DNA of 64,000 nt from Arbacia lixula (GCA_963669155.1 OZ022576.1:15670035-15734034), one strand, 5' to 3'; positions 1 through 11,640 are shown, counted from the stretch's first letter. Translations and numbers: made by a program. The notes: generated from the sequence alone by a model not told the origin.

Positions 1-1500
1 AATACACAAAAAATTAATACAATCCAGCTCCAAAAAAACATTGATGTCAATTGGAGAATATGTTTATATATTGCTAATGATTTATTTACAGTTAAACACA
101 ACAAAGTATGTAATCTGTTCAAAGACGGCGGGATGTAAGAAAATATGTCTCTTTTTCCAAGTCTCAGTCGAAATTCGCCGTACACCACATTCAATCGAAC
201 AATCACACAATCATCAAGTCCGGCATGCACACTTTGATACAATATTAAACATGAACCAAGAAACAGAAGTATACACGTACACATACACATACACACACAT
301 GCGTTAGTACATGACTGTGCACACATTTCCATCCATCCACGTATCATACTGAGCACGCGATGACAGGTATAATACAGGACAAGTGTTTAAAGACAGCCAG
401 TCCCTTTTCAGATCACCACAAAACCATCGAAACATTGGCAAAACATATAAAGAAGTGTTAGCAAGCTCTATATTCACAATTTGAAACTGATACGTAGTGT
501 AAAACTCAAATAATGCACGTAAACAACGTCTGATTAATAGTCTTTACCTCAGGCTCTTAGCAGTTTGTGTTGAAATACCTGCTTTATTGATTAATTTGTT
601 TATTAAATTATAAAACGCATTATGAAAAGAGTTGTTCTATAGAAGGAATCATCTCCAAAGTTTGGTAATTACTCATAATATTAGGATTTCACACACGCAT
701 AATAACCACATAGATACTGTAACAAAGACTAATACTTTTTTCGTAGTACGAAAAAAGTCGGTTTGAAATTTAACGGCTGAAAATTTTTACATATACAGAA
801 AGCTTCAGCATGCTATATTCTTAGAAATGGTCTTGAATCACACTTTCTTCAATTTACGATCGTGATAGACGATTTCAAATTTTAAGCTTGCAAAAGGGAC
901 GGACAATCTTTAACTGTAGGATTTGCAGCTGTATTTGTTTACATAAATTAATCTTAACGATTAAAGTTTCTTAGATAGGGTTTATAAGGACATTAATGAC
1001 TGGCATTTTGTAAAACATTTGGCATTGCATTCCATAATCCCGCCCTACATATTGGAAGGAACTTTTAAAACATTCCAATTTTGGTTTGGGTAATGCCACA
1101 TTTAATGATGTTGCTGTGCTAGTATTATAACAATGCCTATCAAAAACATTTCAATGTTATTACATAAAAATAATCACGCCTACCCTCAATAGTTTGCCAT
1201 TTTAATGATTCTATCATTTCCAATTCACTGCTGTTCTCATTATCAAAATTACATGCGACTATTCGTGCAGCTCTTAATTTTTTACGATCGTAAAATAATC
1301 TCCCTGTTCTCATTTGAGCAAGTTCCACAGACGGAACATGCATAATCGAAACATGCTTGAATGATAAATTGATACAGGTGTAAACATACAACTCATGTAC
1401 AAGCACTTACTGATTCCGTTTCATATGTAAATGCTCTAAATAGTCTATAGAAACTTCTCCCATCACTGTCAGGGCAGGGATGTGTTAGGAAGGAGGGACT
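1..1500. other. Intergenic or intronic AT-rich stretch, no gene seen
   Basis: No open frame here has a recognisable domain. It should contain part of the intron of the minus-strand sulfotransferase gene whose first exon is at 3789-4081, because the paralogue has a 4.3-kb intron and no second exon is found here. Small perfect palindromes occur, for example at 735-757 (CTTTTTTCGTA, one base, then its complement) and 1279-1294. Confidence 0.6.
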
Positions 1501-1505
1501 GTTAC

Positions 1506-1652
1506 ACCCACAAATGTAATAATCGCCCACAAATGTAATAACACTTTACCCACAAATGTAATAACGCCCACAAATGTAATAACACTTAACCGACAAATGT
1601 AATAATTTCACCCACAAATGTAATAATCACTTTACCCACGAATGTAATAATT
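1506..1652. repeat. Seven-copy short tandem repeat, core CCCACAAATGTAATAA
   Basis: Seven copies of the 16-base core CCCACAAATGTAATAA are separated by short variable linkers. One copy has CCGACAAATG and the last has CCCACGAATG. Spacing alternates between about 19-20 and 25 bases, so the true unit is probably a pair of cores. The array abuts the larger satellite that begins near 1655. Confidence 0.85.
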
Positions 1653-1654
1653 TT

Positions 1655-3060
1655 TAGGGGATATTTTGTCGAATTTCTTCAAAACTGAAACCCTGTACTG
1701 ATGCATCGGTATAGCGCGCAGTCTTTATTCCAGACACAATCATAGGCCCGATCATCTTCTCTCTGTGGAATAACGTGAGAATGGAGCCTAGTCTTTCCTC
1801 CAGACCCGAAAATTTCAAAAATAAGAGCGTAGGCTTTTCTCCAGACCCGTTTAATTCATTTTTTTTAATCTTCAAAACCAAGGTCCCATCATCTCATTCC
1901 TGTAGAATAACATGAAAATTGAGTCTAGTCTTTCCTCCAGACCCTGTTGTTTCAAAAGTAAGAGTGTAGTCTTTTCTGCAGACCCATTTAATTCATCTTC
2001 TTACTCCTCAAAACCAAGGCCCCATCATCTTATTTCTCTGGAATAATGTAAAAATAGAGCCTAGTCTTTATTCCAGACCCAATTATTTCAAAAATAAGAG
2101 TGTAGTTTCTTCTGCAGACCCAATTATTTCTTCTTTTTTTTAAATCTTCGAAACCAAGGCCCGATCGTCTTATTTTCGTGGAATAACATGATAATCCAGC
2201 CTAGTCTTTCCTCCAGACCCGTTTATTTTGAAAAAAATAAGAGCATAGTATTTTCTTCAGACCCAATTATTTCATTTTTTAAATTTTCAAAAGCAAGGCC
2301 CCATCATCTTATTCCTGAGGGATAACCTGAGAATCGAGTCTAGTCTTTCCTCTAAACCCAATTATTTAAAAAATAAGAGCGAAGGCTTTTCTCCAGACCC
2401 GTTTAATTCATCTTTTTAATCTTCAAAACCAAGTCCCCATCATCTCATTCCTGTAGAATAACATGAAAACTGAGTCTAGTCTTTCCTCCAGACCCTGTTA
2501 TTTCAAAAGTTAGAGTGTAGTCTTTTCTGCAGACCCATTTAATTCATTTTCTTACTCCTCAAAACCAGGGCCCCATCATCTTATTTCTGTGGAATACCGT
2601 GAGAATAGAACCTAGTCTTTGTTCCAGACCCAATCATTTCAAGAATAAGAGTGTAGTTGCTTCTGCAGACCCAATTATTTCATTTTTTTTAATCTTCAAA
2701 ACCAAGGCCCGATCGTCTTATTCTTGTGGAATAACATGAGAATCGAGCCTAGTCTTTCCTCCACACCCGGTTATTTATTTTTTTTTAAAAATAAGAGCAT
2801 AGTATTTTCTTCAGACCCAATTATTATATTTTTTAAATTTTCAAAACCGAGGCCCGATCATCTTATTCCTGAGGGATAACCTGAGAATCGAGTCTAGTCT
2901 CTCCTCTAAACCCGATTATATCAAAAGTAAAGGTGTAGTCTTTTCTGCAGACCCATTTAATTCATTTTCTAACTCTTCAAAACCAAGGCCCCATCATCTT
3001 AAAATTGTGGAGTAACACGAGAATCGACCAAGTCTTTCCTCCAGATTCAATCATTATAAA
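1655..3060. repeat. Satellite of ~138-bp monomers in a four-monomer higher-order repeat
   Basis: About ten diverged monomers of 133-145 bases each carry 'caaaaccaaggccc(c/g)atcatcttatt', a 'ggaataac' block and two 'cagaccc' motifs. Landmark starts lie near 1874, 2007, 2150, 2292, 2425, 2560, 2697, 2843 and 2975. Monomers four apart resemble each other more than neighbours do: 1874 with 2425 (both 'gtagaataacatgaaaa'), 2007 with 2560, 2150 with 2697 (both 'gatcgtc') and 2292 with 2843 (both 'gagggataacctgag'). This gives a higher-order period near 551 bases, in the order D-A-B-C-D-A-B-C-D-A. It lies in what is probably the intron of sulfotransferase copy 1. Confidence 0.85.
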
Positions 3061-3737
3061 AATCATATCTTAAGCTGTTTATTTCCATTAACAGAGTTTG
3101 CGTGCATTTGCGTGCAGCTGAGATACTTTACTAGAAAAAACTGGTTATTGATATCTCTTTTCCTCACAAAAGTATTGATGCAATTCAACAGAAATGGACA
3201 AGCGAAATAAGACATTTCTTTTGTTCTCTCTGAGACCATGTCTGTCCTGTCTTTCAAAAGTAAAATCATCTATTAGTATCGTATCATTTGATATATCTTC
3301 ATTCAACCAAGTTTCAGATATTCCTTACTCATCATAGGCTCTTTTAACCATTCATTTCTCAAGTCTACAGTTTTTTTTTCGTAAACTCCTTATGTTTAAG
3401 CGAGCTTATTTAAAGCCCTTTTCTTTAGAAAAAGAGGATATATTTGTTATATTTTCCGGTATTACAACATGTTTCTATAATACAATTTTCAATCATTAAG
3501 TCTTCACCCAAAAATGGCAAAATATGTAAAGTGCATTTGGGGCATTTTCAGTTTTCAAATAATTTATTAATATCATCATATTGTTTTCTTGTAACGGGTC
3601 CGCATGAGACATGTGTCCATAGAGAACACTTTTGTGCATAACAATGCTTTCTGGTTATTTGCCCGTTTTTGAGCAACATGAGCATGGCTGTACTACCATC
3701 AATATAATTTAGCTGAAGGGAATTCGTAGCGTCTGAG
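3061..3737. other. Non-repetitive stretch without a recognised gene
   Basis: Probably intron of the minus-strand sulfotransferase-like gene. The open frames at 3063-3269 and 3444-3641 are short, have no recognisable domain and are low-complexity AT-rich translation. Nothing else is seen. Confidence 0.5.
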
Positions 3738-3788
3738 TTACTTTTTATAGATGATTTAGAAGAGAATGATTGGTTAGGTTTAACTTAC

Positions 3789-4081
3789 GATAAATACTCT
3801 GGCTGCCACTGGTGTTCATCCTTAAGGAGACGAGCAGCTCTCTGAAAGACGTCCTTGTGATCTTCGTACTCTCCGTTGGGCAATTCAATGTCGTGATATC
3901 TCAAGGCATCTTCTTTGAACACGAAAGCAAAGCAATATGGTTCAAGCCATATTTCCATCTCCTCTACGGCTGTCAGACACTTGGTAAGGGCCGTGGAACC
4001 GCTTCGAGGCGTGCACCAGAGAATGGTTCGATTCCCTGCCGGAGGTTCGGCCATTATCGTGTCACAACCCACCGTTGACAT
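3789..4081 (-). CDS. Sulfotransferase-like protein copy 1, first coding exon (partial gene)
   Basis: First coding exon of a PAPS-dependent sulfotransferase-like protein, 97 codons plus two bases. It starts at the ATG at 4081-4079; the frame is open four codons further upstream but begins there with GTG, not a eukaryotic start. The 5'-phosphosulfate-binding loop is seen near residues 24-32 as TPRSGSTAL, preceded by the hydrophobic strand RTILWC. The exon ends in a consensus donor (TC|GTAAGTT on the minus strand). About 88 of 98 residues match copy 2 at 18341. There is no signal peptide or membrane segment, so a soluble cytosolic enzyme is likely; the acceptor substrate is unknown. Exon 2, with the 3'-phosphate-binding motif, was not found between 1 and 3788. 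With an intron like that of copy 2 (4.3 kb) it would lie left of the window. No stop or frameshift is seen, so the gene may be functional. Confidence 0.85.
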
Positions 4082-4340
4082 CAAAGTAGCCACCGGCAGT
4101 GAGTAGGATAGTTCAAGAACGATTCTGTAAATCCTTTTAAGTTTCTAAAACAATGCAGACTGTCTCGATATGGTTGTGAAATAGTTCGAGAACGGTTCTG
4201 TGAATCTCTCTAAAACTGTCTTAATAATGGTCGTGAAACAAGAACGATCTCTCAATAGACTTATTCACAGAAGTCTGTCAAGTCTGTTCATCGGTGTACA
4301 TTATTTCATGATTATATATATGTATGCGGCTAAATTTGCA
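4082..4340 (-). promoter_or_regulatory. 5' flank of sulfotransferase copy 1, with internal tandem duplication
   Basis: This flank is homologous, inverted, to the 5' flank of copy 2 (18157-18340). It contains a unit twice where copy 2 has it once: 4108-4180 (atagttcaagaac...gttgtgaa) and 4181-4239 (atagttcgagaac...tcgtgaaa). At the position of the copy-2 TATAAA, the gene-proximal unit reads CCATATCGAG on the minus strand and has no TATA box. The distal unit reads CCATTATTAAG, a weak TATA-like site. The promoter role is inferred from conservation and position. Confidence 0.5.
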
Positions 4341-6209
4341 GTCGACTCTGTGCAATGATGTTTAAGCACATGGATATCCATCCCTCTGAACAAGGTTTGA
4401 TGCCGCCACTGAATATTCATGACTAGCAGCTGCTCTCAACAATATGATGCATACGCGATTGCGTCACGTTCACCTGGATTTTATAATAGGTCATACACAT
4501 TCCTGTGCGATATGGAGGCATTTTTTCTGACATGTTTTTGACATAATTCTCGATTTAACAAAAACGTAGCAACAATATAATCTGAAATTCACAGAATCGC
4601 ATCATTATATGATGTTCTACTACTGCACATGCACTTCAGTTCATGAAGTGGTTCAAAAAATCTTCTGCGCATACATAATATATATTCCTGTAAATGCATC
4701 CAAAATTTGTCATGCTTGTTTGGGGGCGGATCTTCCTCGATCAAGGGCAACCCGTGAAATATCCCATTGTGATATCAATGCACGCGACTGTTGTAGGAAT
4801 AAATCACACTTTGTGCTGACTCCATTCCTTACACCTCTGTGGCTATATTAAGTGGGATGCTGAGATGCTTGTTTCGGCTGAGATGCTTGGCTAGTGTGCT
4901 CTGTGCTCTGTTGCATTGGAGCTGTTACAAAATTACGTTTTTGAGGTGATTTATTTGTGCCGTCACATACCAAAAACCTGAGGACAAGTCAGCAGACATC
5001 TAAGGATATTGCTGAAAGGAACATCTTAAGATTTTGACCAACACAGGAAACAGAAATTCTATGTTAAAATCTGCGTCCCAGTGAGCTGCTTCCACATTAA
5101 ACTGATGTGCAGTTCCAGATGTCCAGCTTGGTGGGTTGTATATTATAAGGAGCAAAGCCAATAAACTTGTTGGAGAGTGGAGGAGCTGAAGAGGTCTGTT
5201 ATTACATTGTTATAGGACTACTTCAGTACGAAACCTTAACAATAAAAAATGCAAGTCTTAGTGCTTCAGTATGTAGACTTCATCAATTATTCTCCAACTA
5301 CAGACTTTTCTACAAGACTTGTACTGAGTTTTCGTTGTGGATTGCACCTCTATGAATCCAGGTGTAAAAAGTGACTTAAGCTTAAGAAATACAAATATTT
5401 TGCACTCGAAGTCCATCCAGTCCATGAGAGACAGTGAATTTAGCCCATGAGCGGTATACTCTTATACAAAGATTGACGTCATGAAGATTTATAGTTGTAT
5501 CGTATAGGCTTCATGGATTGTTACAAGAACTGTTTCACCCCAGAACTTTCAAAGTAAACATTGTAAACCAATAAATCCAACAATAACCCCCAAATAACCC
5601 ATTGTTCATTTCTCTGGCTCATTTTGTAACTAATTAAAAGAGGTTTTCCACCGTGTTGATTGGTTAACGAAGAACAAAGCAAATGGGACAAAGGTAACTA
5701 CGTACGTAAACACGTAAACAAATTTACTAGTATACGACATTAGATAATGAGGAAATTACCACGAAAAACATTAGTGCCCTGTTTGTCTTTCAAATGATAT
5801 ACATAATATATTAAGCAAAAATTTGCGGGTGGTTGTGAAAAATTAATCTGCATTAATCAAATGGCTGCTGGCACTCCATGTGCTTAAACATCCTTGGTAG
5901 CACTAATTCTTCTTTGCATGAATTGAGTATTCAATTATACCGTACATGTCTGGAATCCAACGAAGCTACCGACAATTTCACACAAGACTGGTCCGGGGAG
6001 AACAATATACTGTTTTCGTTATGCATGCACATTTTATTCACGTCGTTCAAATTATCATAATAATGTCATTCAATACAATAAGCCATGTAATCAAAACATG
6101 ACAATGGGACCCAAACGATTGATAGACTGACACAATGAATAAGCTACTGTTCCAAATCATTTTTCCATTAAACAAAATGCTCATGAGAGCATCTCCCACG
6201 TGACGTCAC
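4341..6209. other. Intergenic stretch between divergent paralogues, no gene seen
   Basis: AT-rich unique-looking DNA with short open frames (for example 4609-4851, 5167-5355, 5878-6060) that carry no recognisable domain and no convincing splice-bounded exon. It forms part of the 14-kb spacer between the two sulfotransferase start codons. Confidence 0.5.
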
Positions 6210-6212
6210 TAA

Positions 6213-7041
6213 AGGCGCTGTCACACCTTGGCGTTTTAGACAGCGTATGCCCGACGTATGAGGAATTTGGCGAATACGCTGGCTTACGTCGAATACGTTA
6301 CGGGTAAGTTTTGCATACGTTAAGAGTACACTAAAACACGCTGGTATACGTCGTCATACGGCGAGGTCGTCGAACACCACAACATTTTTCGACGTATGCC
6401 AGCGTATGCTCATACGTCCCGCATACGCTGGCCATAAGTTGTAGGCAAGTTACGCGATCGTTGATACACGTTGACACACGTTACTCGTAAGTTACTCATA
6501 AGTCGATGTACGTCGAGATAATGTCCAGCGTACCCTGAAACTTACTTCTAACCTATGAGTAACGTGCTTTGAACGTATGTGTAACTTAACTCCAACGTAT
6601 ATTGACGTATGAAGACGTATGAAGACGTGCTCCGGACGACCACAAAACTTACTGAACGTGTTTATAACTTACAGCTACCGTATAATTAGTTTTCTTCGGC
6701 ATGGCGGTGTTGTTGATACGGTGATGTATCGTGCGGTTATGATTTGAATAGTCGAGCGGCAGCCTTTTTATAGGCTACGACACGTGTTCGTCAGCGATAC
6801 GCTGCCGCGCGCTATGCGTAAGTTAGGCTTTCGTAGGGCATAAGTTGTGTACGCCAGCAATACGCTAAGCATTCGTTGGAATACGTTACTTATAAGTTAA
6901 CGAAGCGTTTGATACAAGTTACTTATTCGTTATGTATACGTCCAACTCGTTATGAATACGCTAAGTATACGCCCAGAGTTGAGAGAAATTTTGATACCTC
7001 GGGCATACGCTGTCTAAAACGCCAAGGTGTGACACCACCAT
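6213..7041. mobile_element. Non-autonomous Harbinger-type MITE, 829 bp, TAA target duplication
   Basis: The ends form a terminal inverted repeat. The left end AGGCGCTGTCACACCTTGG continues through cgttttagacagcgtatgcccga. The right end is its complement, with 25 or more consecutive matching bases from GTGTCACACC-type inward. TAA flanks both sides (6210-6212 and 7042-7044), the target duplication typical of PIF/Harbinger. The interior is packed with short CGTATAC / ACGTATG / AAGTTACTCATAAGT motifs in both orientations and has no transposase frame. It shares the terminal GTCACAC core with the elements at 47714-49356 and 60434-60911. Confidence 0.8.
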
Positions 7042-7419
7042 TAATCAAAACTTTAAACAAGCGTAACTTATCCTTTTTTGACGGATATTCATCAAATCGC
7101 CACTAATATGTTTCTCTTATTTTCTCTGCTTTTATTAAAACTAACTTAATTTCAGGGTGGAATATCCCTTTAATTATCAGCTGTCGGACATGAATAACAC
7201 ATGGCGGAAATAAACTTCACTCAATGGGATAGATATCCCTCCTGATAAGCATATTAATTTTAGGATAGCGGCATCAGACTTAACATCATAAGAAATGGAG
7301 TCGCCACATCTCTATGTGTAGATGCTCCCCGATCAGACCATAGGTCTTCATTGCTGTGTTCCCCAAATCAAGCGATAGTCAGGAGTAGCCTATTCAATAC
7401 AACACAATCATTATCATAA

Positions 7420-8003
7420 CGAGACATACTTATGGACAAGCATAAGGTGGTCTGTATTGGCAAATTCGTGCACAGACATGGCCTGGCAAATGCACGGTGA
7501 TCATCTATTCAATAGAAATCAGAGGCAACGCTCAATAAAGCTCACAGCACACCTACAACATACTACCATTTTATAGACTTGCCTAAATGACCACATGTAT
7601 GTGCTAAAAACATGTAAATAGTAGTCATTGGGAAAGAATGGGAAAGAAAATCTCAGAGAGAACAGAACAGAACAGAAGAAGGTGGCAAAATAAACATTGC
7701 AAAAGGAATGAAAAACTGACCCTATTCACACCAGTAATCGAACGGGGGTAGCTCGTTCTTAAGACTGCCCCTTAACCAATTCATCCACCCATCTTCCCAT
7801 TCATTTAACACGTAGTGCACAGCAGGAGCTAGAAATCGATGTTCAAGCTGAAATTTTGCCATGATCCCGACATCTGATAAAAAATGGAGATCACGTCCTC
7901 GAAAGCTAGTAGATCCAGCGACAATATACTACAATTTCAGAGTAAAAGATGCAAACATAGGCGTGATATATCTCCTAAAACATCGTCATGTCATTTCATG
8001 ATT
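7420..8003 (-). repeat. Dispersed repeat with decayed tRNA-like head (older copy)
   Basis: Related along its length, in the same orientation, to 42418-43060. Shared blocks run from 'acgagacatact' through 'cataaggtggtctg' to 'cgtcatgtcattt'. On the minus strand a tRNA-like segment spans about 7725-7790. Its A box position reads TGGATGAATTGG and its B box position CGTTCGATTAC, both degraded from pol III consensus. The other copy keeps both boxes. It is probably a tRNA-derived SINE or a composite repeat containing one. Confidence 0.6.
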
Positions 8004-8015
8004 TTGAAATAAATA

Positions 8016-10115
8016 GGGGAGAACGGGGTAAATACGGACATGGGGTAATACCGGACAGGCCTGTTTTAGGACTATCCCGATAGAGGTCGGTTAAACTCTA
8101 TCAGTCAATCGGCAGCGCTCGCTCGTTCTATAGAAATCGTGAGCGTTTTATTTTTCGTCTCGCGAAATCTCACGCGCAGATTTTGCTGCACCTAGATTAT
8201 GAAGGAATTCAACATGCTCGCGAGATCTTTTGCTGGTGTCTTCTGTAAGTATACTGATCAGGAATTTTTAAGACAGGGATTGAGATTATATGTTTCTTAA
8301 TAAGTGTTTTCATTTTTTTTCGAAATCCGCAAAGGAGTTTTTATGTTATTTGCTTTCAAAAACAGGCCTCAATTTTTGTTGAAATATGTAAGCTCCCAGA
8401 CCTTGCTGGATCCTGACCCTTCTATGGATTGTACGGCAACGACAGTTACATCTCTAAAAAGCCAATGCTTCAGCGAAGATTGTGATTCCAATATTGTTTG
8501 GGCTAAAAAAAATTAAACATTTTTGCTATTCGTCTTCAAAATGACGCGAGATTTCAGAAATTGTACGGACTTCGCAACCGATATATATGCAAGCTCTCAG
8601 ACTTTGCTGGATCCTGACCCTTCTACAAATTGGACGGCAACACCAGTTACAGCTTTGGAAAGCCAGTACTCCAGCGGAGAATTTGACTCCAGTTTTGTTT
8701 GGGCTCAAAAATAAAACATTTGTGCTATTCGTCTTCAAAGTGACGCGAATTTTCAGAAATCATACAGACTTCGCAACCGATATTCGTCCGCAGGCAGCAG
8801 AAAACACGCGATTTTATTTTCAGCTCGGTAGTCGTGACATTCACTTGACCTCTCGAACCGCGAAAAAGGTCTCCCTTTCAGACTGCGATATCTCCATGAA
8901 TAAACCATATTTTTGTACACTTTCTTTTGCACCAGTGTGTTGGAGGTACCAAGTATGAAAAAATATTCAATTAAAACATGCAGAAAAATATTGCAAATTC
9001 GAGATAAATATGTGGTTCTAATTAAATAAAGAAAAATGAAAATAAACTCTATATTTCAATGTCAATCGCTTTTGAGCCCCCAACACTTTTAGATCATCTG
9101 AAGCGGAATCTATTGTACTTTGTGAACATACCACTTTTTTCAACCTCTCCTTGTAGAAGGGTCAGGATCCAGCAAAATATCCACCATGTTCAAATCCAAA
9201 CTGCATGAGACATGACGAAGTTGTGAGCGATCCTAACCAGCCAATCATAGTCCGCGACCCTTGGATCGCTGGCAGCATTTCGTGGACTATGATTGGCTGA
9301 TTAGGATCGTTAACAACTTCGTCATATCTCGCTCATTTTGGATTTGAACATGATTGATGTTTTGCTGGATCCTGACCCTTCTATGGGGCGAGGTTAAAAA
9401 ATAATGGTATCTCCATAAAGTACAATAAATTCCGCTTCAGATGACCTCTAAATGTTAGGGGCTCAAAAGCGATTGACATTGAAATATAGAGTTTATTTTC
9501 ATTATTTTTTATGTTTATTAGAACCACATATTTATCTCGAATTTGCAATATTTTTTCTGCCTGTTTTAATGAAATGTTTTTTTCACCTTTGGTAACTTTC
9601 GACCTCCAACATACAGTTACCAAAGAAAGCGTACGAAAATATGGTATATTCATGAAGATATCGCAGTTTGAAAAGGAAACGTTTTCCGCAGTTCGAGAGG
9701 TCAAGTGAAGGTCACGACTACCTCGCTGAAAATAAAATAAGCGTATTTTCCGGTGCCTGCCATTTGGCTGCTATCCTGACTGAGATGCTCTGCACATGAC
9801 AAGTCAAGCTCCAGAAAATGTTTTTATATCCGTCATTTAATGATAAGTTATTAGACAAAATGTTATTTCTACCGCCCAAAATGTGTTTATATATTTCAGT
9901 TGATCGATTCATTGCTATCAGGGGGTTAGATTTACAGTAATTTTTGCGACAAAGTTTTATTCAGTGTGACCCATTGTTTAACATAAATGCAGTGTTGATT
10001 GTTGTGAATCAGTGGTTTAGGCTGTATAATGGTATAATGGGTCAAAGGTCAATGTGGGGTAATAGCGAACGGGTGTACGTTATTGCCCCGTGTTGTCCGG
10101 TATTATAACGAGGAA
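8016..10115. mobile_element. Large fold-back element with ~470-bp palindromic core
   Basis: Left arm about 8790-9258 and right arm about 9288-9763 are complementary over some 470 bases, with a loop of about 30 bases near 9259-9287. The matching runs from 'gaccaat/attggct' at the centre out to 'ttttattttcagc...gtagtcgtgac'. Outside the core, both outer ends carry GGGGTAATACCGGACA-type motifs in inverted orientation (8023-8057 and about 10041-10104). The left shoulder holds two direct repeats of about 196 bp. The phrase 'tttgctggatcctgaccctt' occurs in both orientations. No transposase is seen. It resembles fold-back (FB) or long-TIR elements; the superfamily cannot be assigned and no clear target duplication was found. 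Confidence 0.65.
8388..8785. repeat. Two tandem ~196-bp units in the left shoulder of the fold-back element
   Basis: Unit 1 begins 'aagctcccagaccttgctgg' near 8390 and unit 2 'aagctctcagactttgctgg' near 8589. Both run through 'gttacag/atct', 'tgggct(c/a)aaaa', 'ctattcgtcttcaaa', 'gacgcga' and 'gacttcgcaaccgatat'. The first 30 bases recur inverted near 9153 and direct near 9361. Confidence 0.75.
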
Positions 10116-10734
10116 TCTAAAATAACATGGTGAATATATCATCGTCCCAAAAAGCCCGTTACATAAAGCAAGTTCCACTGTTTATAATAATGATTGCACG
10201 CGTCGTATTTCACAGAACCTGTACCTATAAAATAAAACAGTGAAGAACGACTTGAAACATGGATGCCATATACGTGCAGGGTAAAATGTTTTTGACTTGG
10301 CATCTAATGTTGCTTTCAAAATCCATATTGCTTATTAATTTCACTTTTCTCACAAATTGTAAAACTGAGCTTTATTATACCAAACCTCGCTTCCGGAAGC
10401 CCCGTTTGAGCCATAAAGTAAATTGGTACATATACATATTGATATCATAGATATCAAATTACACCATTTCGTAAGATTAGTTGGTCTGACTCTGCCATGT
10501 CGGTTGCCTAGTGTATGGGCGCATCTACCCATGTTTGTTGGCATTGGCGATGTTTAGGGTGATATCGACGACGAATGCATTAAACTTCGACGTATGCGGA
10601 ATGTAGTGGATTGCATAATATCATGTTGAGTTTGAGGTTGATGTTGACAATTGTTTGACAGCTTTCTTTCACAAACACATTAAACGTGTTCGATGTGAGC
10701 CTCTAGCAGATATATCGCTTGTGCGAGCCAAACT
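10116..10734. other. Unassigned intergenic stretch
   Basis: No recognisable gene, RNA or repeat is seen. The open frames at 10259-10450 and 10350-10544 are short and lack a domain. Confidence 0.45.
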
Positions 10735-11640
10735 GGCATCAGGGCTCTACCAGTAAAGCTCTATTTGCATGATTAGGCATCATGAATTTGCAATATTGTG
10801 TCCGTCATGCCATTTATCTGCGTTGAAAATTTCTCGTATCTTATTTGTGTCTATTTCTGGAATCTGTTTACTGGATAGGGTGTAGTTTATCAAGTAAATC
10901 CAAGGTGAAACATCAGTTAAGTGATGGCTTATTCATTGGTATTCAATTCTTTGCTCGGCTATTATGTTGAATATTTGCTACCATATAAATAGTCTCTGTC
11001 GTGTTTTTAATGGTACAGACAGGATGGTGCCTGTCAAGGTTTATTTAGAAGAATCGATGTAAGGTCATTTTGAAAACAGATTTTGCAGCAGGAATTGCAT
11101 ACTGTACTGAAGTAGACTTTTTTTTAAATGTAAGCTACCTCTAGTCCTGTATCACGTTATAGATCAAGTAGCTCCTCATGTTTTCAATATGTTCTTCTCT
11201 TTGTTTTCAGTTCTCTCCCACTGCTACCACCCCCCCCCCCCCCTATCTCTACGTTCTCAAGGGGTACGTGCGAGAGGAACAAACGCACAAGCAGTGCTTG
11301 TCATGATTGTACAAAAATAGAGAGTGGTATAGCTGTCTCGTGGGGAATGTTTTTCAGTTACAAAATTCACAACACACCAGTTATCAAATATTGGCACCGC
11401 AGACAGTTAATAGCTTGCCTTTAAAATAGGCTATTTAAGTTCTTGGATATCAGATTTATTAAGGTGAAGGTCTACATCATTGAAGCTCTATTTGCATGGT
11501 TAGGCATCATGAATTTGCGATATTGTGTCCGTCATGCCATTTTATCTGCGTTGCATTAGCATTGGCATTCAATTGTTTACTCTTCTATTATGCGAAATAT
11601 CATATAAATCGTATTTGTCAGACAGAGGGGGCCACTGCAC
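10735..11640. repeat. Diverged direct duplication, copies ~735 bp apart
   Basis: Copy one (about 10743-11040) and copy two (about 11478-11640) share 'aagctctatttgcatg(a/g)ttaggcatcatgaatttgc', then 'tattgtgtccgtcatgccat', then a matching 'attcaatt(c/g)ttt...tattatg...catataaat' block. The spacer contains a C tract at about 11228-11242. This is a local tandem duplication followed by deletion in the second copy. Confidence 0.7.

Noticed and set aside
1506-1652. CRISPR-like array of evenly spaced short repeats
   Set aside because: Linkers are 3-9 bases and not unique spacers, and this is eukaryotic DNA with spliced genes.
1-3784. Exon 2 of sulfotransferase copy 1
   Set aside because: Both strands were read for the RHPLRVLNSF-type motif and it is absent; the exon is probably left of the window.
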